Shown here piece by piece: positions 54,978 to 64,000 of a DNA stretch of 64,000 nucleotides. The DNA comes from Sialis fuliginosa. Lineage: Eukaryota; Arthropoda; Insecta; Megaloptera; Sialidae. Where the stretch lies: positions 36,363,340-36,427,339 of the forward strand of contig OY540811.1 in the NCBI GenBank assembly GCA_961205875.1, in the 5' to 3' direction. The position numbers and the translations under genes are program-made. Within the stretch, counting starts at the first letter, position 1. Each line of letters opens with the position of its first letter. The notes below the pieces were generated by a model. That model was not told the DNA's origin. It did not search any database and saw only the letters and a list, made by a program, of their open reading frames with translations.

Positions 54978-56309
54978 TTAACCCGTTGAGGACACACATC
55001 GAAAAAATAACGTTGAGGACACACGGGGTCCAGCGGACCCCACGCAGGAAAACAGTTCTCATTTGTGTTCTACGCTATGTATCGACTTAAAACCGGTGCG
55101 AAACTTTAATTTTATATTCTCTCTAAATAATCTTATGATTGTTTTAATCTTTTTATGATTTTAAAATACTAAAAAATTGTTAAGAAAAAAAAACTCACGA
55201 AATTGAACTTTTTTTATAAAAATGGTATTAGAAATTTTAATTTTCAAAATATCAAAAAAAATCCGACGGCGTTTTGTTCAAAAAACAATATTTTTTCGAA
55301 AAAAAAATAAATTTCCGATGAAGTCTGAAAAAAGTATATTTATTTTGAAGTTTGAAGTCACGAATTTCGGTCATTCTTGTAATAAAGAAATAGTACAACT
55401 AAACATGCAGAAAAATGTAAAAGCATAAATTTTTTTAATAGAAAAATGATTTATTGTATCAAATATAACATAAATATGTAAATATTTTTAAGAAAAATTA
55501 ATCAAATCATTCGAGACCACCACAGTCGGTACATAAGTACATACGATGATCGTTGCACATGGGCTGTTCGCAGGCAAGACATTGTATGCTAGTTTTTCGA
55601 TCTTTTGATCGTGGGCAAAGTCCACATCTTTTTTTAGTAGGCAGCTTTACTTGTTCTACACCATCAGCTGGCGGAGATTTATTTAGAATTGTAGCAATAG
55701 CGCCGCGCAAACTCTTTCGAATAATTTCATTGCTGTACCGGCATTCACTCTGCATGTCATCGTTTGCATCTGTATCGTTATCTTCACTTAGCGTATCTAA
55801 ATATTCAGACTCATTCGAAACGTGGTCTTCTGACTCTGATCCATTGTCATCATTACTTCCACCATCTTCATTTTCTTCCATTAGACGGCTGGCGATAGTT
55901 CGAGGTCGAAGATTATAAGGCATCTATATATACACACATATATAAATTTAATTAATAACCATTATTTATTGCTGGAAAAAAAAATTCAATTCATGCATGA
56001 ATACTTACGTTTACAGAAACAATATAACACTAATCAACGATAAAAAAAATTTGAATTTTTTGAAGACTTTGCCACAGTAAGGCCACACGGGGTCTACAGA
56101 ACCCCACACAAAAATACGTCCGCACTAATATGGCTCTGCAGGATGACTAATGCTAAAAAGGCCTTCGTAACGTGTCAAAACTTGTTGTGGAGACTTCAAA
56201 CAACAACAGATGGAGCTATATATCTAATCCCTAAGGGTCTTTGTAGATTTAAAATTGTACTGAAATTTGTCTGGGGTCCGTTGGACCCCATGTGTCCTCA
56301 ACGGGTTAA
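54978..56309 (-). mobile_element. piggyBac element, 1324 bp, catalytic core deleted
   Basis: Ends CCCGTTGAGGACACA and its complement, flanked by TTAA at 54978-54981 and 56306-56309, the piggyBac target. Subterminal palindromes GGGGTCCAGCGGACCCC and GGGGTCCAACGGACCCC lie at both ends. It holds one 138-codon ORF. Confidence 0.92.
55507..55923 (-). CDS. core-deleted piggyBac transposase: N-terminus fused to C-terminal cysteine-rich domain
   Basis: 138 codons: MPYNLRPRTIASRLMEENED with a long acidic stretch (residues about 17-58), a short middle (EIIRKSLRGAIATILNKSPP) and a C-terminal CGLCPRSKDRKTSIQCLACE ... CNDH ... CTDC zinc-binding domain (about 98-134). In piggyBac transposases the acidic N-terminus starts the protein and the cysteine-rich domain binds the TIR. 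The DDD core of about 400 residues that should lie between is gone, yet the frame is open and both ends are kept. It could still bind piggyBac ends and compete with the full enzyme; this is inference. The start is the first Met, 14 bp after an AT-rich leader. Confidence 0.8.
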   Translation of the reverse strand: MPYNLRPRTIASRLMEENEDGGSNDDNGSESEDHVSNESEYLDTLSEDNDTDANDDMQSECRYSNEIIRKSLRGAIATILNKSPPADGVEQVKLPTKKRCGLCPRSKDRKTSIQCLACEQPMCNDHRMYLCTDCGGLE

Positions 56310-56635
56310 GCGGGACATTTGAATTTTTGAGCGGGACGCGGGACAAGCTATCCTGTAGCGGGACTGTCCCGCTCCAGGCGGGACGTCTGGCAACCCTGAT
56401 TTCAACCTATATACAATTTTGCATAAATGCATAGAACAAGATGAGTATAAGTACCTACTGATAAAACGAGTGCGGTATATATGTGACGATATGCGAAAAA
56501 TGCAACGACAAGTACTTTCTTTCGCGTAGATTCCAATTTAAACAGCATGTGCTAGCCATGTGTTTACACTTGAATTTGACAGTTGTTTTCATTGCTTATT
56601 TTTGTCGATAATTTTTATTTAAATACTATTTAAAA

Positions 56636-56868
56636 ATGTCTGTTAGAAAACGAGGAGAAAATTATTTCAAAAGATAAAAATATTTTATTAGACATCATAA
56701 TCCAACATTTCAGTATCATAGAAAATAAGAAGACTGACGGCGTAAGTATAAAAGGTAAACAAGAATGTTGGAATAAAATCACAAACATTTTTAATGGACT
56801 GACGAACTCCGAAAGGAATATCAATCAAATAAAAAATTTCTATGAAAATTACAAACGAAATGTAAAAT
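56636..56868 (+). pseudogene. first exon of the Harbinger Myb/SANT-like gene
   Basis: Starts ATG TCT with MSVRKRGENYF, then after a 1-nt frameshift near 56676 continues SKDKNILLDIIIQHFSIIEN, KKTDGVSIKGKQECWNKITN and IKNFYENYKRNVK. The KRGENF-start, trihelix-like pattern with W-N-KI is that of Myb/SANT proteins encoded by Harbinger elements. Sequence from about 56869 (TGCCTTGGGAACCACGG) belongs to an interspersed repeat that cut the exon. Confidence 0.75.
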
Positions 56869-57898
56869 ATCTGCCTTGGGAACCACGGGACTTTCTTATA
56901 CCTAACCTAACCTAACAGTGAATTGTATACGCGATTCTTTGTTTATTAAAACATTTCTAACAAAATAAAACAAAATGAAAAATATAGGTAATATTATTCT
57001 CTCCATTATATAACAAGTGATTTTTTTTAACGTAATAACTGAAAACGGATGTTTACTCTTATAAATTTTTGGATTTTTGAATTATTTTTGAAATAAGAAA
57101 AAAATGTTTTAGATAAAAAATGTCGAGTATGTTATTATCTATAATTTATTCCCCATACATTTTTTTCCAACATTTATGATTTAGCCAGAAAGAATTTTTT
57201 TATGTAATTATTTAGATTCACCTACACAGTTCACTCTCAGTATTACGTATAAGAAAGTCCCATGTTACCTACGGCAAATACACACACTGTTCAATCTCTG
57301 TAATACGTATAAGAAAGTCCCATGACACTCATGGCAGATATTTCTCCTCTGTTATGAACCATTTGAATTATAATAATTTTTTTTCTTCAAAAATTCGTTT
57401 TTACAAAAAAATGAATAGAACATAAATTATAGATATAGATATTACCTACATTTTTTAACTTGACCATTTTTCTCTATTTCGCACTGTTTCAGAGTAATTC
57501 GAAAAATTAAAAAATCGACGTAGGTATCCGTATCCGGTTGAAAGATCGTTTTAAAAAATAGGAGGTTTTCTTCCCAGCCAAAAATTAATCTTAAATATAA
57601 AATATCAGCCTTCTACGATTTGTCGTATTTGAGTTACAGCGCTTACAGACAGACAGACAGACAGACAGACAGACGGACACACAGACATCATGGCGAAAAT
57701 AGTCAGAATGGATTCAGGGAAGGTCAAAATAGATAATTCCGTCAAAATCCGGAGTTCGAAAAAAATCGGCTTCACTATACTTCTTATACTAATGTGTATT
57801 TCATATACATGGTATAAGAAAGTAAAAAACAGTTTACGGAGGAGAAGGTAAGATAAATTATTTTAAATGATTTTGTACATAAATATAACTACTTATGA
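56869..57898. repeat. interspersed repeat DNA with a tandem pair and a (GACA)n run
   Basis: 57221-57280 and 57281-57340 are about 60-bp direct repeats sharing TACGTATAAGAAAGTCCCAT; the complement of that motif begins the region near 56887. A GACA microsatellite lies at about 57645-57674 followed by a segment shared with 37080-37190. No coding signal. Confidence 0.7.
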
Positions 57899-60108
57899 TA
57901 GTCCACGGTATTTAGATTAAAATTCGCCATATAGAAGAAAAAAATTATAAAGTTTTGATACTTTGTCCACGAACTCTCAGTAAGGTTCGGAATAAGAGTC
58001 CGAAAAGTTCCCACCTAAATCGTGGATGGAACATCCCCTTTCACGTAAAAAACTATCCCCGGAATGAAATTTATTCCAGTTTTTCCCATTTTTCATCCGA
58101 ACCGCTGTTCGGAGAAAAAAATATTACAGGAATTAAAGATTCTACATAAAATTCTACGTAAAAAATGTCATGTGCACTATTCGGTTAATTCCCAGCCTAC
58201 TCTCGCAATCGTTGCTCAAAGTGAAGGGTAGTTTTGAGAACGCAGCGAAAAATCGGCGTAACAATAGTTTTCAACATACATATTTCCAAAACGGCTGATT
58301 TTACGTAAAAAATGATTATGATAAAAATTATGGAACTTTATCTTCTCTATGAGATCCATGCACCACAAATTTTTTTCAAACGTTTTTCATTGATTTTTTT
58401 GCCCATTTTTCACAAACGCGCATTCTATTATTTTACATGGAGAAGATTTTTTAGTAAAAATTATCATCAAAATATGGTAAAATATGTTGTCTATGTGTGT
58501 GCGTATGTGTATGTGTGCCTGCCCCCTGAATTTTTGTCGCACGTTTAACTCAAGAACCACTGGACCGATTTTAATGAAACTTTGTTTGTTGGTTCTGACT
58601 AGTAGATGATCCCATATAAAAATCATCAAAATCGTGTGGAAGGTAAAGAGGTAGTACCTCAAAATCGGTATTTTTTCAAAATATCTCAAAAGGACGCATC
58701 GTTTGTTTAAATTGTATTATATTTTGTAAAAAAAAAATGGAGTGTACAATGTACATTTATGAAAAACGGCGAAAAAATCAATGAAAAACGTTTGAAATAA
58801 AAATCGTAGCACATGAATCTCATAGAAGAGATTCAGTTCTATAATTTTCATAATAATAATTTTTTACGTTAAGTTCATCGTTACGAAAATATTTACGGTG
58901 AAAAATCATGTTATACAGATTTTTCGCTTCGTTCTCAAAACTTCCCTTCACTTTGAGCTTCAATTGCGAGAGTAGGCTGGGGATTAACCGAATAGAGCAT
59001 ATTACATTTTTTACGCAGAATTTTATATAGAATATTTAATTCTAGCTATATTTTTTTCTTCGAATGACGGTTCGGAAGAAAAATATTGTAGAAAGTTTCA
59101 CGAAAGGAAATATATTTAAATCCACAAAAAATTAATTCGTTTCATAAGTTGGTTGTCCAATTAAAACATGCCATAATTTTATCTCATCGATATATGCAGT
59201 TTATCAACAACATTCCTATTGGGTATTTTACCAAACTAAATCTTGACAGACAGTTATCATAGGAGCTACAAAATGGGGTTAAAATGAAAACGAACAACAT
59301 TTCATCATTTATTTTCACTACAGAGGCACAATGTCTACCTTACATCTTCAAAATTTTAAACCAGAACTGTCAAGTGGGTTGCTGGAACGATCCGGCTGTA
59401 TTAAAATTAGTTTGCGCTGCTTAACCATGTATTTCAACTACCATAGAGAAGGTTGTCTAAATTCGTCAACCGAAGAGGAATTAATCCAATATACAAAACT
59501 TAGTGGAATAGACTTACGAGGGTAAACCACTAAATTAAAGTTTGTCAAAAGCTGTACTCAATGGGTTGAATGGAAAAGTGCTCAAAATATGAAATGTACG
59601 TTTCTGAAAAAGAGCAAAAAAAATCAATGAAAAACGTTTGAAAAAAATTCGTGGTGCATGGATCTCATAGAGAAGATAAAGTTCCATAATTTTTATCATA
59701 ATCATTTTTTACGTAAAATAAGCCGTTTTGGAAATATGTATGTTGAAAACTATTGTTACGCCGATTTTTCGCTGCGTTCCCAAAACTACCCTTCACTTTG
59801 AGCAACGATTGCGAGAGTAGGCTGGGAATTAACCGAATAGTGCACATGACATTTTTTACGTAGAACTTTATGTAGAATCTTTAATTCCTGTAATATTTTT
59901 TTCTCCGAATAGCGGTTCGGATGAAAAATGGGAAAAACTGGAATAAATTTCATTCCGGGGGTAGTTTTTTACATGAAAGGGGATGTTCCATCCACGATTA
60001 AGGTGGGAACTTTTCGGGCTCTTATTTCAAACCCTACTAAGAGTTCGTGGACAAAGTATCAAAACTTTATGAATTTGTTCTTCTAAAATATCTAATTTAC
60101 TTGGACTA
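57899..60108. mobile_element. fold-back element copy 2, 2210 bp
   Basis: Same element as 51674-53899, with small indels. Arms 57899-58420 and 59597-60108 are inverted. The flanks give TGA on both sides, while copy 1 has AGA, so a 3-bp target duplication is likely. It lies in an intron of the Harbinger Myb-like gene. Confidence 0.87.
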
Positions 60109-60152
60109 TGATTAATGTTCAATTTTTTATTATTAACTGAATTTTTTTTTAG

Positions 60153-60968
60153 CAACAACTTTATAAAACAGAAGTAGGACTTTTTGTATCAAAATTGACA
60201 GATGAAGACAGGAAGTTTGTAGCACTTATTAAAGATCAAATAATACCACAAAAAAGTAGATTTGATTCCGCTGCAGAATTTTATGATAATATACCTGTAA
60301 TGTATACAAAGGTTAATACGGAGTGTATGGGTGTCCGCAGTCAGATCTATCAATAATCACGTATATAGTTATTCAGAATAGAGTTGATGCTCTAATAATA
60401 TACATGTTCACTGTCCTTGGTTAGGGCAATCTATTGAGGCGAAATCGAGTTGAATAGTTTTGGGTTGGTAAGTTTTCGTTAGGTAAAAACAGGGATTCAA
60501 TCTCCTCCGCAACGAACTTTTAAAATAATTCTATCAAATAAAATAAACATTAAAAAAATGTTCTAGTCGCGCAACTCTATTCGAATAACTATATACGCGT
60601 TTTTTGACAAATCTGACAGCGGACACCCATACACTTTGTATTAACCTATACAAATATTATTTTATTTGCAAAACTTTTTACAAACTTATTTGTATTCACA
60701 TTTTAGAGTATTCATAATAATAATTCTACAGCAACGACAACCACAGAAAGAAACGAGGCATTAAAGGTATTAAAACACATAAATTATTTGTTATTTTTAT
60801 ATATGTATAACATGTTGTTTTTAATTTTTTTCTGATATATATGTACATATTGAGGCAACATCAAAAGTAGAAAATGATGACTACTTATTTATTATATCAG
60901 ATGTAAATCTGTCTGCCGAGTCATCTCAATTAGATGCTGATACTAACCACGTAGAATTTGAAACAGCT
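60153..60968 (+). pseudogene. internal exons of the Harbinger Myb/SANT-like gene (three exons)
   Basis: Exon 60153-60296 (acceptor TTTTAG, donor GTAATG) is exactly 48 codons, QQLYKTEVGLFVSKLTDEDR onward. Exon 60707-60766 (acceptor TTTTAG, donor GTATTA) is 20 codons, SIHNNNSTATTTTERNEALK. Exon 60855-60968 (acceptor ATTGAG, donor GTAAGT) is 38 codons, ATSKVENDDYLFIISDVNLS onward. All are in phase 0, which supports a real spliced gene. A MITE (60311-60646) sits in the first of these introns. Confidence 0.7.
60303..60654. mobile_element. 336-bp MITE with TATACAAA duplications
   Basis: Ends GGTTAATACGGAGTGTATGG and inverted GGTTAATACAAAGTGTATGG, then GTGTCCGC (element 60311-60646), flanked by TATACAAA at 60303-60310 and 60647-60654. 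The 8-bp duplication suggests hAT-type mobilisation. Confidence 0.9.
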
Positions 60969-61113
60969 GTAAGTTTTTATTATTAATTTATCAAACTCTA
61001 TTATTTCTTTTGTGGAGGTCTGAATATAATAGGGGATAAATAAAAACAAAGTAATTTTTAAATATGTTCAATTTATTAATCATGTTAACAATGTTTTTTT
61101 TTTATTACAACAG

Positions 61114-61309
61114 CATGAAGAAAGTAGAACTGCTGTTAATTCATCTGAAAAAAAAAAATATATATTTTAGACGTCAAACAAATGGACAAAAATATCTTTT
61201 GGCAAAAAAAATTAACAAACGGATTGAAATTTTAGATGTGAAAAAACGTATAGAAGAATTAAAATGTACCATTTTAGAGGAAAAATTAAAAATAGGTACT
61301 AAAAAATAA
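61114..61309 (+). pseudogene. last exon of the Harbinger Myb/SANT-like gene
   Basis: After acceptor TTACAACAG it reads HEESRTAVNSSEKKK; an 11-A run then shifts the frame into RRQTNGQKYLLAKKINKRIE and ILDVKKRIEELKCTILEEKL, a charged coiled-coil typical of the C-terminus of such proteins, ending at the TAA near 61309. Together with 56636-60968 it completes a five-exon gene, now broken by two frameshifts. Confidence 0.7.
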
Positions 61310-61363
61310 GATCAATTTTTATTTTTATGAATTAAGTGATTTATTATTCCAAATAGTGGTTAT

Positions 61364-62335
61364 TTAAAATGTTATTATTCTTTTTACATTTATTGAAATT
61401 TTTATATAGGTATATAGAATATACTGTGATTTATTATTTAAGAACATTATTATTCTTTTTACATTTATTGAAATTTTTAATTCATTGTACCGTACTTCTG
61501 ATGCAGTTCTCGGATTTAAAACTGGCGTCAAAAGATAATTTTTACAGGCATATCCACTATCGCCTAGCAAGTAGCTATTTGGAAATTCGTTATTTTCAAG
61601 TCTTGTTTTTAACGGTGATGAGTTGGAAATTGTGCTATCGTGCACTGACCCTGGCCAACGCGCTATAATGTCTCTAAATTTCAAATCACTGTCACACATA
61701 GCCTGTACATTAACTGAAAAATAGCCTTTGCGGTTGCAAAACACTTCAGCATTATCACCTCCATCAATGGCACCGAGAACACATGGAAAACCTCTGATAT
61801 TATAAAAATTCACATGAACTTTTCGTTTCTCTTCTTCCGTATCAGGCATTTGAATGTACACTGGCCTTAAAGAGGTTATACATTTAGTGACCCTCGGTAT
61901 GATTCGACATACTGTTGACTTATCAATATTTATTTGGTCACCCAAAAGTGCTTGAACAGACCCCGTAGCATAAAATCTCTAAGTTACCAGTAGCTGATTT
62001 AACGCATCTATAGATTTATTTCTATGAGTCTGCGGTTCCAGATTTTGTCCAAAAATTTCTAATAACTCTCTTACAGAGGTTTTTGAAAATCTATATCTTC
62101 GCTTGAAATCGACATCATCATATTCAAGAAAAGGATTACCTCTTTCTCGAATCATTCTTGGTCTTCGTTCTTCCAATTCCATTTCAGTATCAGACGAATT
62201 TGATGATGAAAATGAATCTGATAAAGATGATAATGTTGATGGCGACAATGATATACAAAGATGGTTCAGAATCCATAATTTTTTTGTTTGAAAAAGTATA
62301 TCACACAATTTACTTTTCACTATAACTGCAAACAC
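61364..62335 (-). pseudogene. PIF/Harbinger nuclease of the 12-kb element (stop and 9-codon deletion)
   Basis: 62335-61982 encodes NPFLEYDDVDFKRRYRFSKT and DALNQLLVT; a TAG at 61979-61981 replaces what is probably Leu in LVTLRFYATG; then the same frame continues GDQINIDKSTVCRIIPRVTK, FYNIRGFPCVLGAIDG and GDNAEVFCNRKGYFSVNVQA, ARWPGSVHDSTISNSSPLKT, YLLGDSGYACKNYLLTPVLN and PRTASEVRYNE. Relatives have THI plus about six residues between GAIDG and GDNAEVF, lost here in frame. The C-terminus with the catalytic Glu is replaced by a 77-bp tandem repeat (61370-61480). Inactive. Confidence 0.87.
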
Positions 62336-62815
62336 TGTTACATAAACCCATAAAGCTACTAAAGTTTTGCTGTAAGATACCGACGATATATATAGTCATA
62401 CTTGCAGTTTCTGAGAAGTGTGGTGTACAATTTTCTAAGAACAAATATAATCCGTAATTCTTCAGTGTAATTCAAAGGACGTTCTCAGCACGCCCCTTTA
62501 AAATTGTTTCTGATGAAATTTTATAAATAAAGAGACGTCGCACTAATAATCTTCGTACTTGGAATTTTCTAATCCTGTATGTTATGAAACGTATTCAACC
62601 GGCCTAAGCTGTCAAAATGAATCAGCTGGTACACAAACGCCATTTTTAATCACTGTCTTCAGACCTTAACTGGACATTTCTGACCGATTAACTAAACGGG
62701 CGTTTTAATCATCGATTAAGGCAAAAAATGTTTTGTGCAACAGAAAACCCGTTTTTTAACATTAAGTTAATCCACAATTAACTTGCTTAATCAGCGTTTG
62801 TGCAATCCACCATTA

Positions 62816-63059
62816 GTGTCTATAGATTATGATTCAGTAATGGCAAATATTAACAAATCTTTACAATTTAGTACATTTATTAAAGAAGAGTCCAACACTG
62901 GGGTATGATCCAAGACTAGTCCCAGTACCTTAGTGATAAAAATATTTTTTTATTTTATTTTTTCGTCCGTATAATATTTTGTATAATAGGTATACATTTT
63001 AGGCAAAATCTATTTTTTTGGGATGTGGGTAGGTTCCTCACGAAAAAATGTCTTGATAT
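62816..63059. other. AT-rich DNA, nothing recognised
   Basis: No coding signal seen between the Harbinger end and the minisatellite. Confidence 0.5.
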
Positions 63060-63375
63060 CTGTTCGTATACCCGAGACAAAAATTTACAGTATCTCACAG
63101 AGTATTCCAACGAGAGACGCACGTCTCCGTCTCCAATGGAGTATTCCGTAAGTCAGTGAGAGAGCGGCGATGGGAGACGCTTGAAAAATCCCTTCAGCAT
63201 CTCTGTATGAAAGACGCTAGTCTCTGTACGGGATACGCTAATATTACAAAGAGAAATGCTTTTTGTGTGGGAGGCACTAAACTTTGTACGAGAGACGCTA
63301 GTATTCTAAAGAAAAGTTCGGATATATGGGTATATAATCTCTGTATGGAATACTTGCGTCTCTCTGAATAGACTC
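63060..63375. repeat. imperfect minisatellite built on GAGACGC and CTCTGTA
   Basis: Irregular units of about 45-60 bp carry (T/A)CTCTGTA-G(G/A)-A(G/T)ACGCTAGT and AGAGACGC. The ORF across it (63156-63371) repeats CTG/RDAS-type words and has no known domain. Likely a degenerate tandem repeat. Confidence 0.65.
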
Positions 63376-63469
63376 GGATTTCTGAAAAAAATATTACTGC
63401 ATAAAATTAAATGCCGTGTTTTTATAGGTTGAATAAAATGAGAACACTCAATTTTTATATAAAATAATT

Positions 63470-64000
63470 ATTTATCGTCGATTGCGGTTAGCAACACAGC
63501 TGCTTTTATATTTATGTCATGAAATACTAGACCTCGTTTTAATAGAAACAAAATGAAAATGCACCAGTTAAGTGGAGGAACGTTATCTTCCTTTAAAAGT
63601 ACCATTGTGTCAGGAGTAATATAATCCCTTTCATGAACCTATTTGGTTCTTTGCTGCAGAGAATTAAAATAATCTGAGCCATAACGACGCCAGAACAATT
63701 GACGAAGTCTTTGAATTTGGTTCCACTGAGACAGGCGATGCACATTAACATCGACAAGTCTAGCCTCAGGGAGACCAGATAAATTGTTATTTATTAAAAA
63801 ATGAGCTGTCGTGAGACATACAATGTTCTCAGACTCACTTGACAAAGGATGGGGAGGTCTGGAATTCACAATGCACTCAATTTGCGCAAGCAGAATATTA
63901 AGCTCCTCATAAGTGTACATGGTATTCAACATTATGCGTTTTAAATGATATTTAATAAGTTTGATACCCGATTCCCAAAATCCTTCCCCGTGAGGAGAAG
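63470..64000 (-). pseudogene. BEL/Pao retrotransposon integrase, C-terminal part (runs off right edge)
   Basis: Minus strand from the edge: SPHGEGFWESGIKLIKYHLK, then YEELNILLAQIECIVNSRPP and HPLSSESENIVCLTTAHFLI, RLSQWNQIQRLRQLFWRRYG and SDYFNSLQQRTK. These are the conserved end of the BEL/Pao integrase core. TAG follows QQRTK where the family has Trp, and DTMVLLKEDNVPPLNW continues in frame to about 63525, after which it degrades. Integrase inserts the LTR element's cDNA; this copy is dead. No LTR is visible in the window. Confidence 0.88.

Larger units (their letters stand above)
54484..56406. mobile_element. hAT-type element, 1907 bp, with ATTTCAAC duplications
   Basis: Ends CAGGGTTGTCAGA and inverted CAGGGTTGCCAGA (element 54492-56398), each followed by GGGAC-rich sequence; ATTTCAAC at 54484-54491 and 56399-56406. 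It contains the piggyBac element 54982-56305 and otherwise little sequence of its own, so it is a short non-autonomous hAT. Confidence 0.9.
50785..62815. mobile_element. 12-kb PIF/Harbinger element with nested insertions
   Basis: Inverted ends TGGTGGATTGCA at 50788 and its complement TGCAATCCACCA ending at 62812, flanked by TTA on both sides (50785-50787 and 62813-62815), the Harbinger 3-bp target type. It holds a Myb-like gene (exons 56636-61309, plus) and a nuclease gene (61364-62335, minus), as Harbinger elements do. About 8 kb of its length is younger insertions: hATs at 51283-54221 and 54492-56398 and elements at 57899-60108 and 60311-60646. Confidence 0.85.

Noticed and set aside
57640-57680. 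(GACA)n run as a regulatory element
   Set aside because: Simple microsatellite inside an interspersed repeat; no sign of function.
60297-60312. splice donor AAAG/GTTAAT at the end of the 60153 exon
   Set aside because: This point is the left edge of a MITE with TATACAAA duplications; the real donor is GTAATG at 60297.

Overview
This window looks like insect nuclear DNA made almost entirely of transposable elements. R1 elements are known only from arthropods, and the 28S rRNA fragments, introns with GT-AG ends and AT-rich background fit an insect. A sternorrhynchan hemipteran (aphid-like) is my best guess, at low confidence. I recognised no host protein-coding gene, tRNA or CRISPR array.

Positions 1-28477 are GC-richer and are a derelict 28S rDNA cluster, all on the minus strand. 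Short 28S pieces lie at 2025-2260, 9538-9931, 15967-16350, 23585-23646 and 24366-24384, with a possible remnant at 13220-13243. They are separated by site-specific non-LTR retrotransposons. Two R2 lineages are present: an R2-A-like family with three N-terminal zinc fingers (1-2024, 9932-12890, 15427-15966, 24385-28477) and an R2-D-like family with one zinc finger (2261-5400, 5700-6440, 6441-9537). Two R1 elements (13244-15426, 16351-20704) have 3' ends at the canonical R1 site. Several R2 3' ends abut the canonical R2 half-site TAGCCAAATG. Two of the 28S pieces share the same internal junction, which joins sequence downstream of the R2/R1 sites to sequence upstream of them. This suggests an amplified mini-28S unit that kept the retrotransposon landing sites and lost most of the rRNA gene. 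Every R1 and R2 copy that can be judged is broken by stops, frameshifts or lost motifs.

An intact, spliced Transib-type (RAG1-related) DNA transposon sits exactly at the 5' 28S/R1 junction (20710-23584). It has CACATA terminal inverted repeats, a 5-bp CGGTG target duplication and a 679-codon transposase with all three expected acidic residues. It is the best-preserved gene in the window.

Positions 28478-64000 are AT-rich and hold nested DNA transposons and retrotransposon debris: a composite hAT (29339-31090); a mariner relic split by another TIR element (31540-32780); Ty3/gypsy gag, protease and RT relics (32950-34640, 39403-40400) with a TA-flanked MITE family and a 1.36-kb palindrome between them; one PIF/Harbinger relic (41955-45619); and a 12-kb PIF/Harbinger element (50788-62812) with TTA duplications. 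That Harbinger swallowed two hATs, a core-deleted piggyBac, two fold-back elements and a MITE. A BEL/Pao integrase relic runs off the right edge. Element boundaries were mostly set by matching inverted ends and target duplications by eye; family names rest on recognised protein motifs. No alignment or database search was run.
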